From assembly GCF_022662535.1 (NCBI RefSeq), contig NZ_JAKQYM010000001.1, positions 310,001 through 374,000 on the forward strand: a stretch of 64,000 nucleotides of DNA. The letters run 5' to 3'. Shown in pieces: positions 16,185 to 24,674 of the stretch (the first letter of the stretch is position 1; every line of letters begins with the position of its first letter). Under the pieces are notes generated by a model, which saw only the letters and a program-made list of their open reading frames with translations, ran no database searches and had not been told where the DNA came from. A program made the translations under genes and the position numbers. Source of the stretch: Polaribacter marinus (GTDB lineage Bacteria > Bacteroidota > Bacteroidia > Flavobacteriales > Flavobacteriaceae).

Positions 16185-17573
16185 CTATAAGTGTATTACT
16201 TCGTCATAAGCATCTGCAACGGCTTCCATAACAGCTTCACTCATTGTTGGGTGAGGGTGAATTGTTTTTAAAACTTCATGACCAGTAGTTTCTAATTTAC
16301 GTCCTAAAACGGCTTCAGCAATCATGTCTGTAACACCAGCACCAATCATATGACAACCTAGCCATTCTCCATATTTAGCATCAAAAATTACTTTTACAAA
16401 ACCATCAGGAGTTCCTGCTGCTTTTGCTTTACCAGATGCAGAAAAAGGAAATTTACCAACCTTTAATTCGTAACCCGCTTCTTTTGCTTTTGCTTCTGTT
16501 AAACCAACAGATGCAATTTCTGGAGTAGCATAGGTACAACCAGGTACATTACCGTAATCTATAGGTTCTGTATGTAAACCAGCTAATTTTTCAACACAAG
16601 TAATTCCTTCTGCAGAAGCAACGTGTGCCAAAGCTTGTCCAGGAACCACATCACCAATAGCATAATAACCAGGTATGTTAGTTTGGTAAAAATCGTTTAC
16701 CAATATTTTATCTCTGTCAACAATAATTCCAACATCTTCTAAACCAATGTTTTCAATGTTAGATTTAATTCCAACTGCAGATAATAAAATATCAGCTGTT
16801 AAAGTTTCTTCTCCTTTTTTTGTTTTTACAGTTGCAACCACACCTTCACCAGAAGTATCAACTGACTCAACAGAAGAATTTGTCATTACTTTTATTCCTG
16901 CTTTTTTAATTGAACGTTCAAATTGTTTAGAAACATCAATATCTTCTACAGGAACTACATTTGGCATAAATTCTACAATAGTAACTTCTGTTCCCATTGA
17001 GTTGTAAAAATGAGCAAATTCAACACCAATTGCACCAGAACCCACAATAATCATAGATTTTGGTTGGCTTGGTAAGTTCATAGCTTGTCTATAACCAACT
17101 ACTTTTTTACCATCTTGTGGTAAATTAGGTAACTCTCTAGAACGTGCACCAGTTGCAATAATAATATTGTCTGCACTATATTCTGTTACCGTACCATCGG
17201 CAGCAGTAACATCTACTTTTTTACCCGTTTTTATTTTTCCAAAACCATCAATAATATCGATTTTATTTTTCTTCATTAAAAAGGCAACACCTTTACTCAT
17301 TCCATTTGCAACACCACGACTTCTTTTAATTACAGCTTCAAAATCTTTATCAATTGCTTCGGCTTTTAAGCCATATTGGTCTACATGTTTTAAATAATCG
17401 TAAACCTGTGCAGATTTTAACAATGCTTTTGTTGGGATGCATCCCCAGTTTAAGCAAATTCCACCTAAGTTTTCTTTTTCTACAATGGCAACTTTAAAGC
17501 CTAATTGTGAAGCTCTAATTCCTGTTACATATCCTCCAGGACCACTTCCTATGATAATGATGTCGTATTTCAT
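16185..17573 (-). CDS. lpdA: dihydrolipoyl dehydrogenase
   Basis: FAD enzyme (E3) that reoxidises dihydrolipoamide with NAD in pyruvate and 2-oxoglutarate dehydrogenase complexes. It has an N-terminal FAD-binding GSGPGGYVTGIRA, the redox disulphide GGICLNWGCIP with Cys40 and Cys45, an NAD-binding GSGAIGVEFA at about 180, and the C-terminal dimer active-site motif HPHPTMSE near 443. The length of 462 aa is standard. lipA, which makes the lipoyl cofactor, is 7 kb away at 24675. It has its own promoter box at 17612-17619 and terminator. Confidence 0.95.
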   Translation of the reverse strand: MKYDIIIIGSGPGGYVTGIRASQLGFKVAIVEKENLGGICLNWGCIPTKALLKSAQVYDYLKHVDQYGLKAEAIDKDFEAVIKRSRGVANGMSKGVAFLMKKNKIDIIDGFGKIKTGKKVDVTAADGTVTEYSADNIIIATGARSRELPNLPQDGKKVVGYRQAMNLPSQPKSMIIVGSGAIGVEFAHFYNSMGTEVTIVEFMPNVVPVEDIDVSKQFERSIKKAGIKVMTNSSVESVDTSGEGVVATVKTKKGEETLTADILLSAVGIKSNIENIGLEDVGIIVDRDKILVNDFYQTNIPGYYAIGDVVPGQALAHVASAEGITCVEKLAGLHTEPIDYGNVPGCTYATPEIASVGLTEAKAKEAGYELKVGKFPFSASGKAKAAGTPDGFVKVIFDAKYGEWLGCHMIGAGVTDMIAEAVLGRKLETTGHEVLKTIHPHPTMSEAVMEAVADAYDEVIHL

Positions 17574-17611
17574 CTTGTTGTTTGTTTATCTGTTTGTTGA
17601 TGTTGTTAATG

Positions 17612-17619
17612 CAAATTTA
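17612..17619 (-). promoter_or_regulatory. -7 promoter box (TAAATTTG) of lpdA
   Basis: CAAATTTA on the plus strand reads TAAATTTG on the minus strand, 39 bases before the lpdA ATG. It exactly fits TAnnTTTG. Confidence 0.5.
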
Positions 17620-17660
17620 ATCATTCTCCATAAATTTTTTTTAATCACATCAATGTTATT

Positions 17661-19436
17661 TTACATTCTTTCAGGAACTTGAATTCCTAGTAAAGAAAAT
17701 GCAGATTTTATGGTGTCTGCAACTTTCTTTGCTAATTGTACTCTAAAAACTTTTTTATCTTGATTTTCTTCACCCAAAATAGATACATTTTGATAAAAAG
17801 AATTAAATTCTTTTACTAAATCATATGTATAGTTTGCAATTATTGCTGGCGAATAATTGGCAGCAGCTTGTTGCACCGTTTCTGGATATAATTCTAATTG
17901 TTTTAACAATTCTTTTTCTTTATCATGTAAGTCTATGGTAACAGGTTTTGAATAATCAAAATCTGCTTTTCTAATGATAGATTGTATTCTTGCGTATGTG
18001 TATTGTATAAAAGGACCCGTGTTTCCCTGAAAATCTACAGAAGACTTTGGGTCGAATAAGATTCTTTTTTTAGGATCTACTTTCAAGATAAAGTATTTTA
18101 ATGCGCCTAAGCCAATTGTTTTGTATAATTCGTTTTTCTCATCATTAGAATACCCATCTAATTTCCCTAATTCTTCAGAAATTTCTTTGGCAGTTGTGGT
18201 CATTTCATCCATTAAATCATCAGCATCTACAACGGTTCCTTCTCTAGATTTCATTTTTCCAGATGGTAAATCTACCATCCCATAACTTAAGTGATGTAGT
18301 TGTTTTGCCCAATCGAAACCTAATTTTTTTAAGATTAAAAATAACACTTGGAAATGGTAATCTTGTTCATTACCAACAGTGTACACCATTCCGCCAACAT
18401 CAGGGAAATCTTTTACACGCTGAATAGCTGTACCGATATCTTGTGTCATATAGACAGCTGTTCCGTCTGAACGTAACACAATTTTTTCATCTAAGCCATC
18501 ATCTGTTAAATCGCACCAAACAGAGCCATCTTCTTTTTTGTAGAAAACGCCTTTTTCTAAGCCCTGTGCAACTACATCTTTTCCTAATAAATAAGTATTA
18601 CTTTCATAATATAAGGTGTCAAAATCTACTCCCATACTTTTGTAAGTAACATCAAAACCTGCATAAACCCATGAGTTCATCTCTTTCCAAAGAGCTACAA
18701 CTTTTTCGTCTCCAGCTTCCCATTTTAGTAGCATTTGTTGCGCTTCAATAAATAAAGGAGCTTCTTTTTTAGCCTCGTCTTCTGTTTTTCCTTCTGAAAT
18801 TAATTGAGCGATTTCTTTTTTATATTCTTGGTCGAATTTTACATAATAATTCCCAACCAATTTATCACCTTTTAATCCAGTAGATTGAGGAGTTTCTCCG
18901 TTTCCAAATTTTTCCCAAGCCAACATCGATTTACAGATATGAATTCCTCTGTCGTTAATAATCTGTGTTTTATAGACTTTTTTTCCTGCTGCTTTAATAA
19001 TTTCGGCAACAGAATAGCCTAATAAATTATTACGTACATGTCCTAAATGTAAAGGCTTGTTGGTGTTTGGTGATGAGTATTCTACCATCATTGCTTTTTC
19101 ATCCGCCTTTGGCGAAACAAAGCCATAAGTTGAATTTGAATAGATTGCATTGAAGAATTTAGTATAGAAAGTGTCATCAATAACTAGATTTAAAAATCCT
19201 TTTACTACATTGTAGTTGGTTACTTCGTCTATATTTTTTACAATGTAGCTTCCTAAATCTTCACCTATTTGAACAGGATTTCCTTTCTTGTATCGCAACA
19301 TAGGAAACACTACCACTGTAATATCTCCATCAAATTCTTTTCTAGTTGCTTGAAATTCTACAGATGGAATTTCTATATTGTATAAAGCTAAAAAACCTTC
19401 TTTTACTTTGGTTTCTATGATGTTTTGAATGTTCAT
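17661..19436 (-). CDS. argS: arginyl-tRNA synthetase
   Basis: Class Ia aminoacyl-tRNA synthetase charging tRNA-Arg, 591 aa. It has the Arg-specific N-terminal Add-1 domain (about 1-110), the HIGH-type motif HLGHVRNN at about 130, the KMSKS equivalent KMKSREGTVVD as usual for ArgRS, and a C-terminal DALR anticodon domain (about 470-591) ending LLGIQVPERM. The ATG at 19436 is the start. A longer frame beginning at a TTG (19460) is rejected because that TTG is part of the TAATTTTG promoter box. It reads away from the divergent zinc-cluster gene. Confidence 0.96.
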   Translation of the reverse strand: MNIQNIIETKVKEGFLALYNIEIPSVEFQATRKEFDGDITVVVFPMLRYKKGNPVQIGEDLGSYIVKNIDEVTNYNVVKGFLNLVIDDTFYTKFFNAIYSNSTYGFVSPKADEKAMMVEYSSPNTNKPLHLGHVRNNLLGYSVAEIIKAAGKKVYKTQIINDRGIHICKSMLAWEKFGNGETPQSTGLKGDKLVGNYYVKFDQEYKKEIAQLISEGKTEDEAKKEAPLFIEAQQMLLKWEAGDEKVVALWKEMNSWVYAGFDVTYKSMGVDFDTLYYESNTYLLGKDVVAQGLEKGVFYKKEDGSVWCDLTDDGLDEKIVLRSDGTAVYMTQDIGTAIQRVKDFPDVGGMVYTVGNEQDYHFQVLFLILKKLGFDWAKQLHHLSYGMVDLPSGKMKSREGTVVDADDLMDEMTTTAKEISEELGKLDGYSNDEKNELYKTIGLGALKYFILKVDPKKRILFDPKSSVDFQGNTGPFIQYTYARIQSIIRKADFDYSKPVTIDLHDKEKELLKQLELYPETVQQAAANYSPAIIANYTYDLVKEFNSFYQNVSILGEENQDKKVFRVQLAKKVADTIKSAFSLLGIQVPERM

Positions 19437-19457
19437 GTACTCTTGAAAATTGAAATG

Positions 19458-19465
19458 CAAAATTA
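19458..19465 (-). promoter_or_regulatory. -7 promoter box (TAATTTTG) of argS
   Basis: CAAAATTA reads TAATTTTG on the minus strand, 21 bases before the argS ATG at 19436. It decides the start: a TTG at 19458-19460 lies inside this box and would be upstream of the transcription start. Confidence 0.6.
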
Positions 19466-19512
19466 CATATTTTTATTTGTTTTTTTGAATGATTTTTGGT
19501 CAAGAATAATTG

Positions 19513-19520
19513 TATTTTTG
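19513..19520 (+). promoter_or_regulatory. -7 promoter box (TATTTTTG) of the zinc-cluster gene
   Basis: TATTTTTG ends 4 bases before the ATG at 19525. It favours this ATG over a TTG at 19510, which lies upstream of the box. Transcription starting about 7 bases after the box would give an almost leaderless message. Confidence 0.5.
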
Positions 19521-19524
19521 TACA

Positions 19525-20049
19525 ATGGAAAAACGCTTAGAACAACTCCCAAAATTAGCAGAAGAAGCTAAAAAAGATAGTAAGAAGTATTTTGCAAGAT
19601 TGAAGAAAAGAACTCCTAAAAATTTAGATTATGTAATGCAAGAATTACATGATGAAGAATTTGCAAAAACAGATTGTTTAGACTGTGGAAATTGTTGTAA
19701 AACTACGAGTCCTATTTTTACAGATAAAGATACAGAACGTATTTCTAAACATTTAAAAATGAAAGTTGCTGATTTTCAAAAACAATATTTAGAAAGAGAT
19801 GAAGATGATTTTATGGTATTAAAAACAGCTCCTTGTACTTTTTTTGATGAATCTGATAATTCATGTTTTATTTATAACGTTCGACCTAAAGCTTGTGCAG
19901 AATATCCACATACTAATAGAAGAAAGTTTATAGGAATTACTGATTTAACAATAGAAAATACAGCTATTTGTCCGGCAACATATAATATAGTTGAAGCGTT
20001 AAAAAAGCGTTTACCTTTAGAGTCTAACGTTAAGAAGAAAAGAAGTTAA
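19525..20049 (+). CDS. YkgJ-family cysteine-cluster protein
   Basis: A 174-aa cytoplasmic protein with the cysteine cluster DCLDCGNCCKT at about 52-62, followed by more cysteines (APCTFF, SCFIY, KACAEYPH, AICPAT). This is the zinc/iron-chelating YkgJ family. Its function in flavobacteria is not established; cluster binding of Zn or Fe-S is known only at family level. The N-terminus is a charged helix rich in Lys and Glu, and the C-terminus is basic. It lies between the divergent argS and the permease, which follows after 76 bases with its own promoter box. Confidence 0.85.
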   Translation: MEKRLEQLPKLAEEAKKDSKKYFARLKKRTPKNLDYVMQELHDEEFAKTDCLDCGNCCKTTSPIFTDKDTERISKHLKMKVADFQKQYLERDEDDFMVLKTAPCTFFDESDNSCFIYNVRPKACAEYPHTNRRKFIGITDLTIENTAICPATYNIVEALKKRLPLESNVKKKRS

Positions 20050-20093
20050 TTACTACAGCTTTCATTAGATATTCTTTAATAAGAATAAATATG

Positions 20094-20101
20094 TATTTTT
20101 G
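20094..20101 (+). promoter_or_regulatory. -7 promoter box (TATTTTTG) of the LolC/E-like permease
   Basis: TATTTTTG lies 24 bases before the TTG at 20126. The last three bases form an in-frame TTG (20099-20101) that should not be taken as the start codon. Confidence 0.55.
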
Positions 20102-20125
20102 AAAGGTATAAAACTTACATTTAAT

Positions 20126-21361
20126 TTGAACTACGAATTATTTATTGCAAAACGTATTATTGCGGGTAAAAAGTATAAGAATAGTATTTCATCGCCTATT
20201 ATAAAAATTGCTATTACTGCAATTGCGTTAGGAATCATTATTATGCTTATTGCTGTGGCAACTGGAGCTGGTTTGCAGTATAAAATTCGCGATAAAATGG
20301 CAGGTTTTCAAGGTCATGTTCAAATTACAAATTATGAAAATAATAACTCAAATATTTCTATTACAGCTATAAATAAAAATCAAGATTTTTATCCAGAGTT
20401 TTCTTCTGTTTCTGGTATTAAAAATGTACAAATTTTTGCTAATAAGGCTGGCCTTTTAAGAACAGAAACAGATTTTGAAGGGATTATCTTTAAAGGAGTA
20501 TCTACAGATTACGATTGGACTTTCTTTAAAGAATATTTGGTGGCTGGTAAAATCCCTAATTTTAACCAATTAAGAACAAAAGAAGTTTTATTGTCGCAAA
20601 CAATTGTCAATCGTTTACAATTAAAATTGAACGATACCATTTTAGCTACTTTTATAAAAAACAAAAATAGCAAGTGGCCTTCTAATAGAAAATATACGAT
20701 TGTAGGAATTTATAATTCTGGTTTTGCTGAGTTTGATAAGAATATGATGATTGGTGATCTTAGAGAAGTTCAAAAATTAAATAAATGGACAGAAAATGAA
20801 GTTGGTGGATTTGAAGTTTTACTAGATAATTTTGATAATATTGAAGAAAAGGGAGCAGAAATTTACAGTAATATTGGCGCAACTTTAAATAGTAAAACTA
20901 TTGTTGATAGATATCCTACCGTTTTTGAATGGATAAATCTTTTTGATAATAATGTTTGGTTTATCATAGCAATTATGATTCTTATCGCAGGAATAAATAT
21001 GATAACTGCTTTACTTGTTTTAATTCTAGAACGCGTACAAATGATTGGTATTTTAAAAGCTTTAGGAAGTCAAAATTCTAGTATTAGAAAAGTGTTTTTA
21101 TACAATGCCGCTTATTTAATTTTAAAAGGACTTTTATGGGGAAATATCATAGGGTTATCTATTATTGGGATACAACATTTCTTTAAAGTAATTACCTTAG
21201 ATCCAGAAACGTATTATGTATCTACAATGCCTGTTTATATCTCTATTGGTACAATTTTAGCTTTAAACGTTGGTACGCTTATTTTGTGTTTTTTAATGCT
21301 AATAATCCCTTCTTATATCATCACAAAAATCAATCCTTCAAAGTCAATTAAGTTTGCTTAA
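20126..21361 (+). CDS. LolC/E-like ABC transporter permease
   Basis: Inner-membrane permease of the lipoprotein-releasing (LolC/LolE, MacB/FtsX) type, 411 aa. It has one N-terminal membrane helix (about 24-48: ITAIALGIIIMLIAVATG), a long periplasmic domain (about 50-275), and three helices at the end (WFIIAIMILIAGINMITALL, then the LGSQNSSIRKVFL coupling loop). The family start in flavobacteria is close to NYELFIAKR, which fits a TTG start at 20126 rather than the earlier TTG inside the promoter box. The ATPase partner is not in the window. It likely moves lipoproteins from the inner membrane, but a MacB-like export role cannot be excluded. Confidence 0.85.
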   Translation: MNYELFIAKRIIAGKKYKNSISSPIIKIAITAIALGIIIMLIAVATGAGLQYKIRDKMAGFQGHVQITNYENNNSNISITAINKNQDFYPEFSSVSGIKNVQIFANKAGLLRTETDFEGIIFKGVSTDYDWTFFKEYLVAGKIPNFNQLRTKEVLLSQTIVNRLQLKLNDTILATFIKNKNSKWPSNRKYTIVGIYNSGFAEFDKNMMIGDLREVQKLNKWTENEVGGFEVLLDNFDNIEEKGAEIYSNIGATLNSKTIVDRYPTVFEWINLFDNNVWFIIAIMILIAGINMITALLVLILERVQMIGILKALGSQNSSIRKVFLYNAAYLILKGLLWGNIIGLSIIGIQHFFKVITLDPETYYVSTMPVYISIGTILALNVGTLILCFLMLIIPSYIITKINPSKSIKFA

Positions 21362-21375
21362 TCTTTCTTAGATAT

Positions 21376-21600
21376 GGGCGTTACCTAAAGGCCGCGCTTT
21401 TCGTTGTATCTTTTTTCCTTCCTCAAAAAGGATGTCACTACAATCGCTAACGCAACTTTTTGCTAACAATTAGTATTACAAAAAACACCTAGAATTTTTG
21501 CGTTAGCGATTGAATGGCATGTTTGAGCTCTTTTTTTGTTTGTTTTTTAGAAAACAAAAAAAAGCGAGTAATGAAAGCGCGACCTTTTTAGGTAACGCCC
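21376..21600. repeat. MITE-like element with nested inverted repeats
   Basis: A 225-base intergenic element. The outer inverted repeats begin with GGGCGTTACCTAAA (21376-21389) and end with TTTAGGTAACGCCC (21587-21600), and extend to about 27 bases each through GCGCTTT and AAAGCGC. Inside is a perfect 15-bp inverted pair, CAATCGCTAACGCAA (21441-21455) and TTGCGTTAGCGATTG (21498-21512). It has no coding potential. Its left half is related to 1787-1861. I recall similar GGGCGTT...AACGC repeats between genes in Bacteroidetes, but cannot check that here. It ends 10 bases before the promoter box of the next gene. Confidence 0.8.
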
Positions 21601-21610
21601 AAAAAATAAT

Positions 21611-21618
21611 TACCTTTG
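21611..21618 (+). promoter_or_regulatory. -7 promoter box (TACCTTTG) of the CBS-type enzyme
   Basis: TACCTTTG fits TAnnTTTG and lies 18 bases before the ATG at 21637. The matching -33 region would fall inside the right inverted repeat of the MITE-like element. Confidence 0.55.
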
Positions 21619-21636
21619 TAATTGTAAAATGAAGAA

Positions 21637-22995
21637 ATGAAATACGCAAAAAATATATTAGAAACTATTGGTAATACACCTTTGGTACAGTTAAATTCAG
21701 TAACAAAAGAAATTGATGCTCTAGTGTTGGCAAAGGTAGAAACCTTTAATCCTGGGAATTCTATAAAAGATAGAATGGCCTTAAAAATGATTGAAGATGC
21801 AGAAGCAGATGGTCGTTTACAACCTGGAGGAACGATTATAGAGGGAACATCTGGAAATACAGGGATGGGATTGGCTTTAGCTGCAATTATAAAAGGCTAC
21901 AAGTGTATTTTTGTAATATCAGACAAACAGTCTAAAGAAAAAATGGATATTTTACGTGCTGTAGGTGCAGAAGTAATTGTGTGTCCAACAAATGTAGAGC
22001 CAGAAGATCCAAGATCTTATTATTCAGTTTCTAAACGTTTGGGAGCAGAAACACCCAATTCTTGGTATGTAAATCAGTATGACAATCCAAGTAACGCTTT
22101 AACACATTATGAGCAAACAGGGCCAGAGATTTGGGAACAAACAGACGGTAAAATTACTCATTTTGTAGTTGGTGTAGGAACCGGAGGAACGATCTCTGGA
22201 ACTGCAAAATACTTAAAAGAGCAAAATCCGAATATTAAAATTTGGGGAATAGATACCTATGGTTCTGTATTTAAGAAATATCATGAAACAGGTATTTTTG
22301 ATGAGAATGAAATTTATCCATATATCACAGAAGGAATTGGAGAAGATATTTTACCTAAAAATGTAGATTTCTCTTTAATTGATGGATTTACAAAAGTAAC
22401 CGATAAAGATGCTGCCGTTTATACTAGAAAAATTGCCAAAGAAGAAGGTATTTTTGTTGGGAATTCTGCAGGATCTGCTGTAAAAGGAATGTTACAATTA
22501 AAAGAGCATTTTACAAAAGAAGATGTTGTTGTTGTATTATTTCATGATCATGGAAGTAGATATGTAGGTAAAATGTTTAATGACGATTGGATGCGTGATA
22601 GAGGTTTTTTAGAAGAAGATATTAAAACAGCAGAAGATTTAATTAAAAATCATAATGATAGCCCTTTGGTTGCCGCACAAACAGAAGAATTAGTTTCACA
22701 TGCCATTGAAAGAATGCGTGATTTTAAAATATCGCAAATTCCTATAAAAGATGTAAATGGTTTTGTAGGATCTATTGATGAATCTGTGTTATTGCATAAT
22801 TTTATAGCAGATAAAAATATTGGAGATAAACCCATTAAAGATATTATGGGAAAACCTTATCCTGTTGTAAAAAAATCTGCAAAATTAGAAGATATTTCTA
22901 AATTGATAACTAAAGAGAATCAAGCTGTTTTGGTTGATTTAGAAAATGGGAACCATCAAATTATAACAAAGTACGATATTATAAGTGCTATTTAA
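21637..22995 (+). CDS. PLP-dependent cystathionine beta-synthase with CBS-domain pair
   Basis: Fold-type II PLP enzyme, 452 aa. The catalytic domain (about 1-325) has the PLP lysine in NSIKDRMA (Lys44), the phosphate/substrate loop EGTSGNTG (70-76) and VGVGTGGTISGT for PLP phosphate. Two CBS domains (about 335-452) follow. This architecture is that of cystathionine beta-synthase, which joins serine and homocysteine, although a cysteine-synthase activity is possible. The CBS pair may bind an adenosyl ligand. It is a single-gene unit between the MITE-like element and a terminator. Confidence 0.9.
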   Translation: MKYAKNILETIGNTPLVQLNSVTKEIDALVLAKVETFNPGNSIKDRMALKMIEDAEADGRLQPGGTIIEGTSGNTGMGLALAAIIKGYKCIFVISDKQSKEKMDILRAVGAEVIVCPTNVEPEDPRSYYSVSKRLGAETPNSWYVNQYDNPSNALTHYEQTGPEIWEQTDGKITHFVVGVGTGGTISGTAKYLKEQNPNIKIWGIDTYGSVFKKYHETGIFDENEIYPYITEGIGEDILPKNVDFSLIDGFTKVTDKDAAVYTRKIAKEEGIFVGNSAGSAVKGMLQLKEHFTKEDVVVVLFHDHGSRYVGKMFNDDWMRDRGFLEEDIKTAEDLIKNHNDSPLVAAQTEELVSHAIERMRDFKISQIPIKDVNGFVGSIDESVLLHNFIADKNIGDKPIKDIMGKPYPVVKKSAKLEDISKLITKENQAVLVDLENGNHQIITKYDIISAI

Positions 22996-23022
22996 TAATA
23001 ATTTTTTTACATGCAATAATAG

Positions 23023-23050
23023 AAACCATCTCAATTGAGGTGGTTTTTTA
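23023..23050 (+). terminator. terminator after the CBS-type enzyme
   Basis: AACCATCTCAA and TTGAGGTGGTT pair and are followed by T6. The stem is almost the same sequence as the terminator at 24411-24440. Confidence 0.88.
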
Positions 23051-23096
23051 GTTTTACAAATTTTGCTACCTTTATAAAAATATCAAACTTTATAAA

Positions 23097-24380
23097 ATGA
23101 AATACCTAAAAATCTTAGTGCTACTTTTAGTAGTATCTTCTTGTAAGAAAACCGAAGTAAAACCGGAAGACAATTTGGCCAAAGCTAAAGAAATTCACAA
23201 ACGTGTTATGACTCTTGATACTCATGTAGATATAAACGTTTCTAATTTTACAGATTCTATCAATTATACACAAAAATTAGAGAATCAAGTAAATCTACCA
23301 AATATGGAAGCTGGCGGTTTAGATGTTGCTTTTTTTATTGTTTATACAGGGCAAGGAGAATTAAATGAAGAAGGTTATAAGAAGGCTTACAAAAATGCTA
23401 TGAGTAAGTTTGAAGCTATTCATAAGTTAACAAAAGAAATTGCGCCAGATAGAATTGGGTTGGCTGTGACTTCTAAAGAAGCCAGAGATATTTATGCTTC
23501 AGGAAAAAAAGTAGCTATGATTGGTGTAGAAAATGCTTATCCTTTAGGAACAGATATTTCTAGAGTAAAACAATTCTATGATTTAGGAGCAAGATATATG
23601 AGTCTTTCTCATAATGGTCACAGTCAGTTTTGTGATTCTAATACAGGAGAAAAAGATAGTATTTGGTTGCACAATGGTGTAAGTGATTTAGGGAAAGAAG
23701 TCATTAAAGAGATGAATAAATGGGGAATGATGATTGATGTTTCTCATCCTTCAAAAAAATCTATGAAAGATATGATAGAATTATCTAAAGCGCCAATTAT
23801 AGCATCACATTCATCTGCAAGAGCTTTATGTAATCATAGCAGAAATTTAGATGATGAGCAATTAGAATGGATGAAAAAAAATGGAGGAGTTGTGCAAACG
23901 GTTGCTTTTAGTTCTTATGTAAACACAGAAAAAGATAAAATTTATAAAGAAGAACTAAATAAGATTATAAAAAAGTTAGCAGAAAAAGAAAGATTAGAAT
24001 TAAGTTCTAGAGCAGAAATTAGAAAAATGAATAGTAGTAAAAAAACAAATTTTATTGCTACTTATAAAAGATTATCTAAAGAAGCAAAAAAATTAATGAA
24101 ATCATCTAATACTTCTCCAGTAAATGTTGCTGATTATGTAGATCACATAGACTATTTAGTAGAAAAAATGGGGATTGATCATGTTGGTATTAGTTCAGAT
24201 TTTGATGGTGGTGGAGGTGTAGAAGGTTGGAATGACGCTTCTGAAACGTTAAACGTTACTTTAGAATTAGTAAAACGAGGTTATACAGAAAAACAAATAG
24301 CCCAACTTTGGAATGGTAATTTATTACGTGTTTTAGATGAAGTTGAAAAAGTTGCTAAAGAAATTCAATCTCAAGAATAA
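23097..24380 (+). CDS. membrane dipeptidase (M19) lipoprotein
   Basis: Zinc dipeptidase of the renal dipeptidase family, 427 aa. The signal ends VVSSCKKTE with a lipobox Cys at about 16. Zinc-site motifs are present: TLDTHVDINV (HxD), GVENAYPLG (bridging Glu), SHNGHSQF, DVSHPSKKS, SHSSARALCNHSRNLDD and HVGISSDFDGGGG. It would hydrolyse dipeptides at the periplasmic or outer-membrane face. An inserted Lys/Glu-rich helix (about 285-340) is usual for Bacteroidetes members. The upstream TACCTTTA, close to but not matching the -7 box, may be its promoter. Terminators stand on both sides. Confidence 0.92.
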   Translation: MKYLKILVLLLVVSSCKKTEVKPEDNLAKAKEIHKRVMTLDTHVDINVSNFTDSINYTQKLENQVNLPNMEAGGLDVAFFIVYTGQGELNEEGYKKAYKNAMSKFEAIHKLTKEIAPDRIGLAVTSKEARDIYASGKKVAMIGVENAYPLGTDISRVKQFYDLGARYMSLSHNGHSQFCDSNTGEKDSIWLHNGVSDLGKEVIKEMNKWGMMIDVSHPSKKSMKDMIELSKAPIIASHSSARALCNHSRNLDDEQLEWMKKNGGVVQTVAFSSYVNTEKDKIYKEELNKIIKKLAEKERLELSSRAEIRKMNSSKKTNFIATYKRLSKEAKKLMKSSNTSPVNVADYVDHIDYLVEKMGIDHVGISSDFDGGGGVEGWNDASETLNVTLELVKRGYTEKQIAQLWNGNLLRVLDEVEKVAKEIQSQE

Positions 24381-24410
24381 CGATTCAACTATTTTTTTAG
24401 AATAAAACGA

Positions 24411-24440
24411 AAAAACCATCTCAATAGAGATGGTTTTTTT
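24411..24440 (+). terminator. terminator after the M19 dipeptidase
   Basis: AACCATCTC and GAGATGGTT pair around AATA and are followed by T7. The remaining bases to 24580 hold no supported gene; only a 28-codon frame at 24468-24554. Confidence 0.88.
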
Positions 24441-24578
24441 AACTAACTAATTCAAATAATTTACACAATGAAAACAGTTTACAACGTTGTCTTCAATCTT
24501 ACTTTTACAAGTATTGTGCCAAAGTATAATATTCTTCATATAAATGTTAAATGAATGTGATTTTTATATTTTTTTAAC

Positions 24579-24608
24579 AAAAAAACGATTCTAATTAAAG
24601 AATCGTTA
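24579..24608 (-). terminator. terminator of lipA
   Basis: AACGATTC and GAATCGTT pair, and on the minus strand the stem is followed by T7. It lies about 70 bases after the lipA stop. Confidence 0.75.
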
Positions 24609-24674
24609 ATTTTTATTGATTTTCACTATTGATAAATCTTGTTTAAAGTTAAAAACTTATCACCCTAAAGCTGT

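Noticed and set aside
24468-24554. 28-codon frame starting ATGAAAACAG after the dipeptidase terminator
   Set aside because: Very short, no recognisable domain or signal, and no promoter box near it; it lies between two terminators. Not called as a gene.
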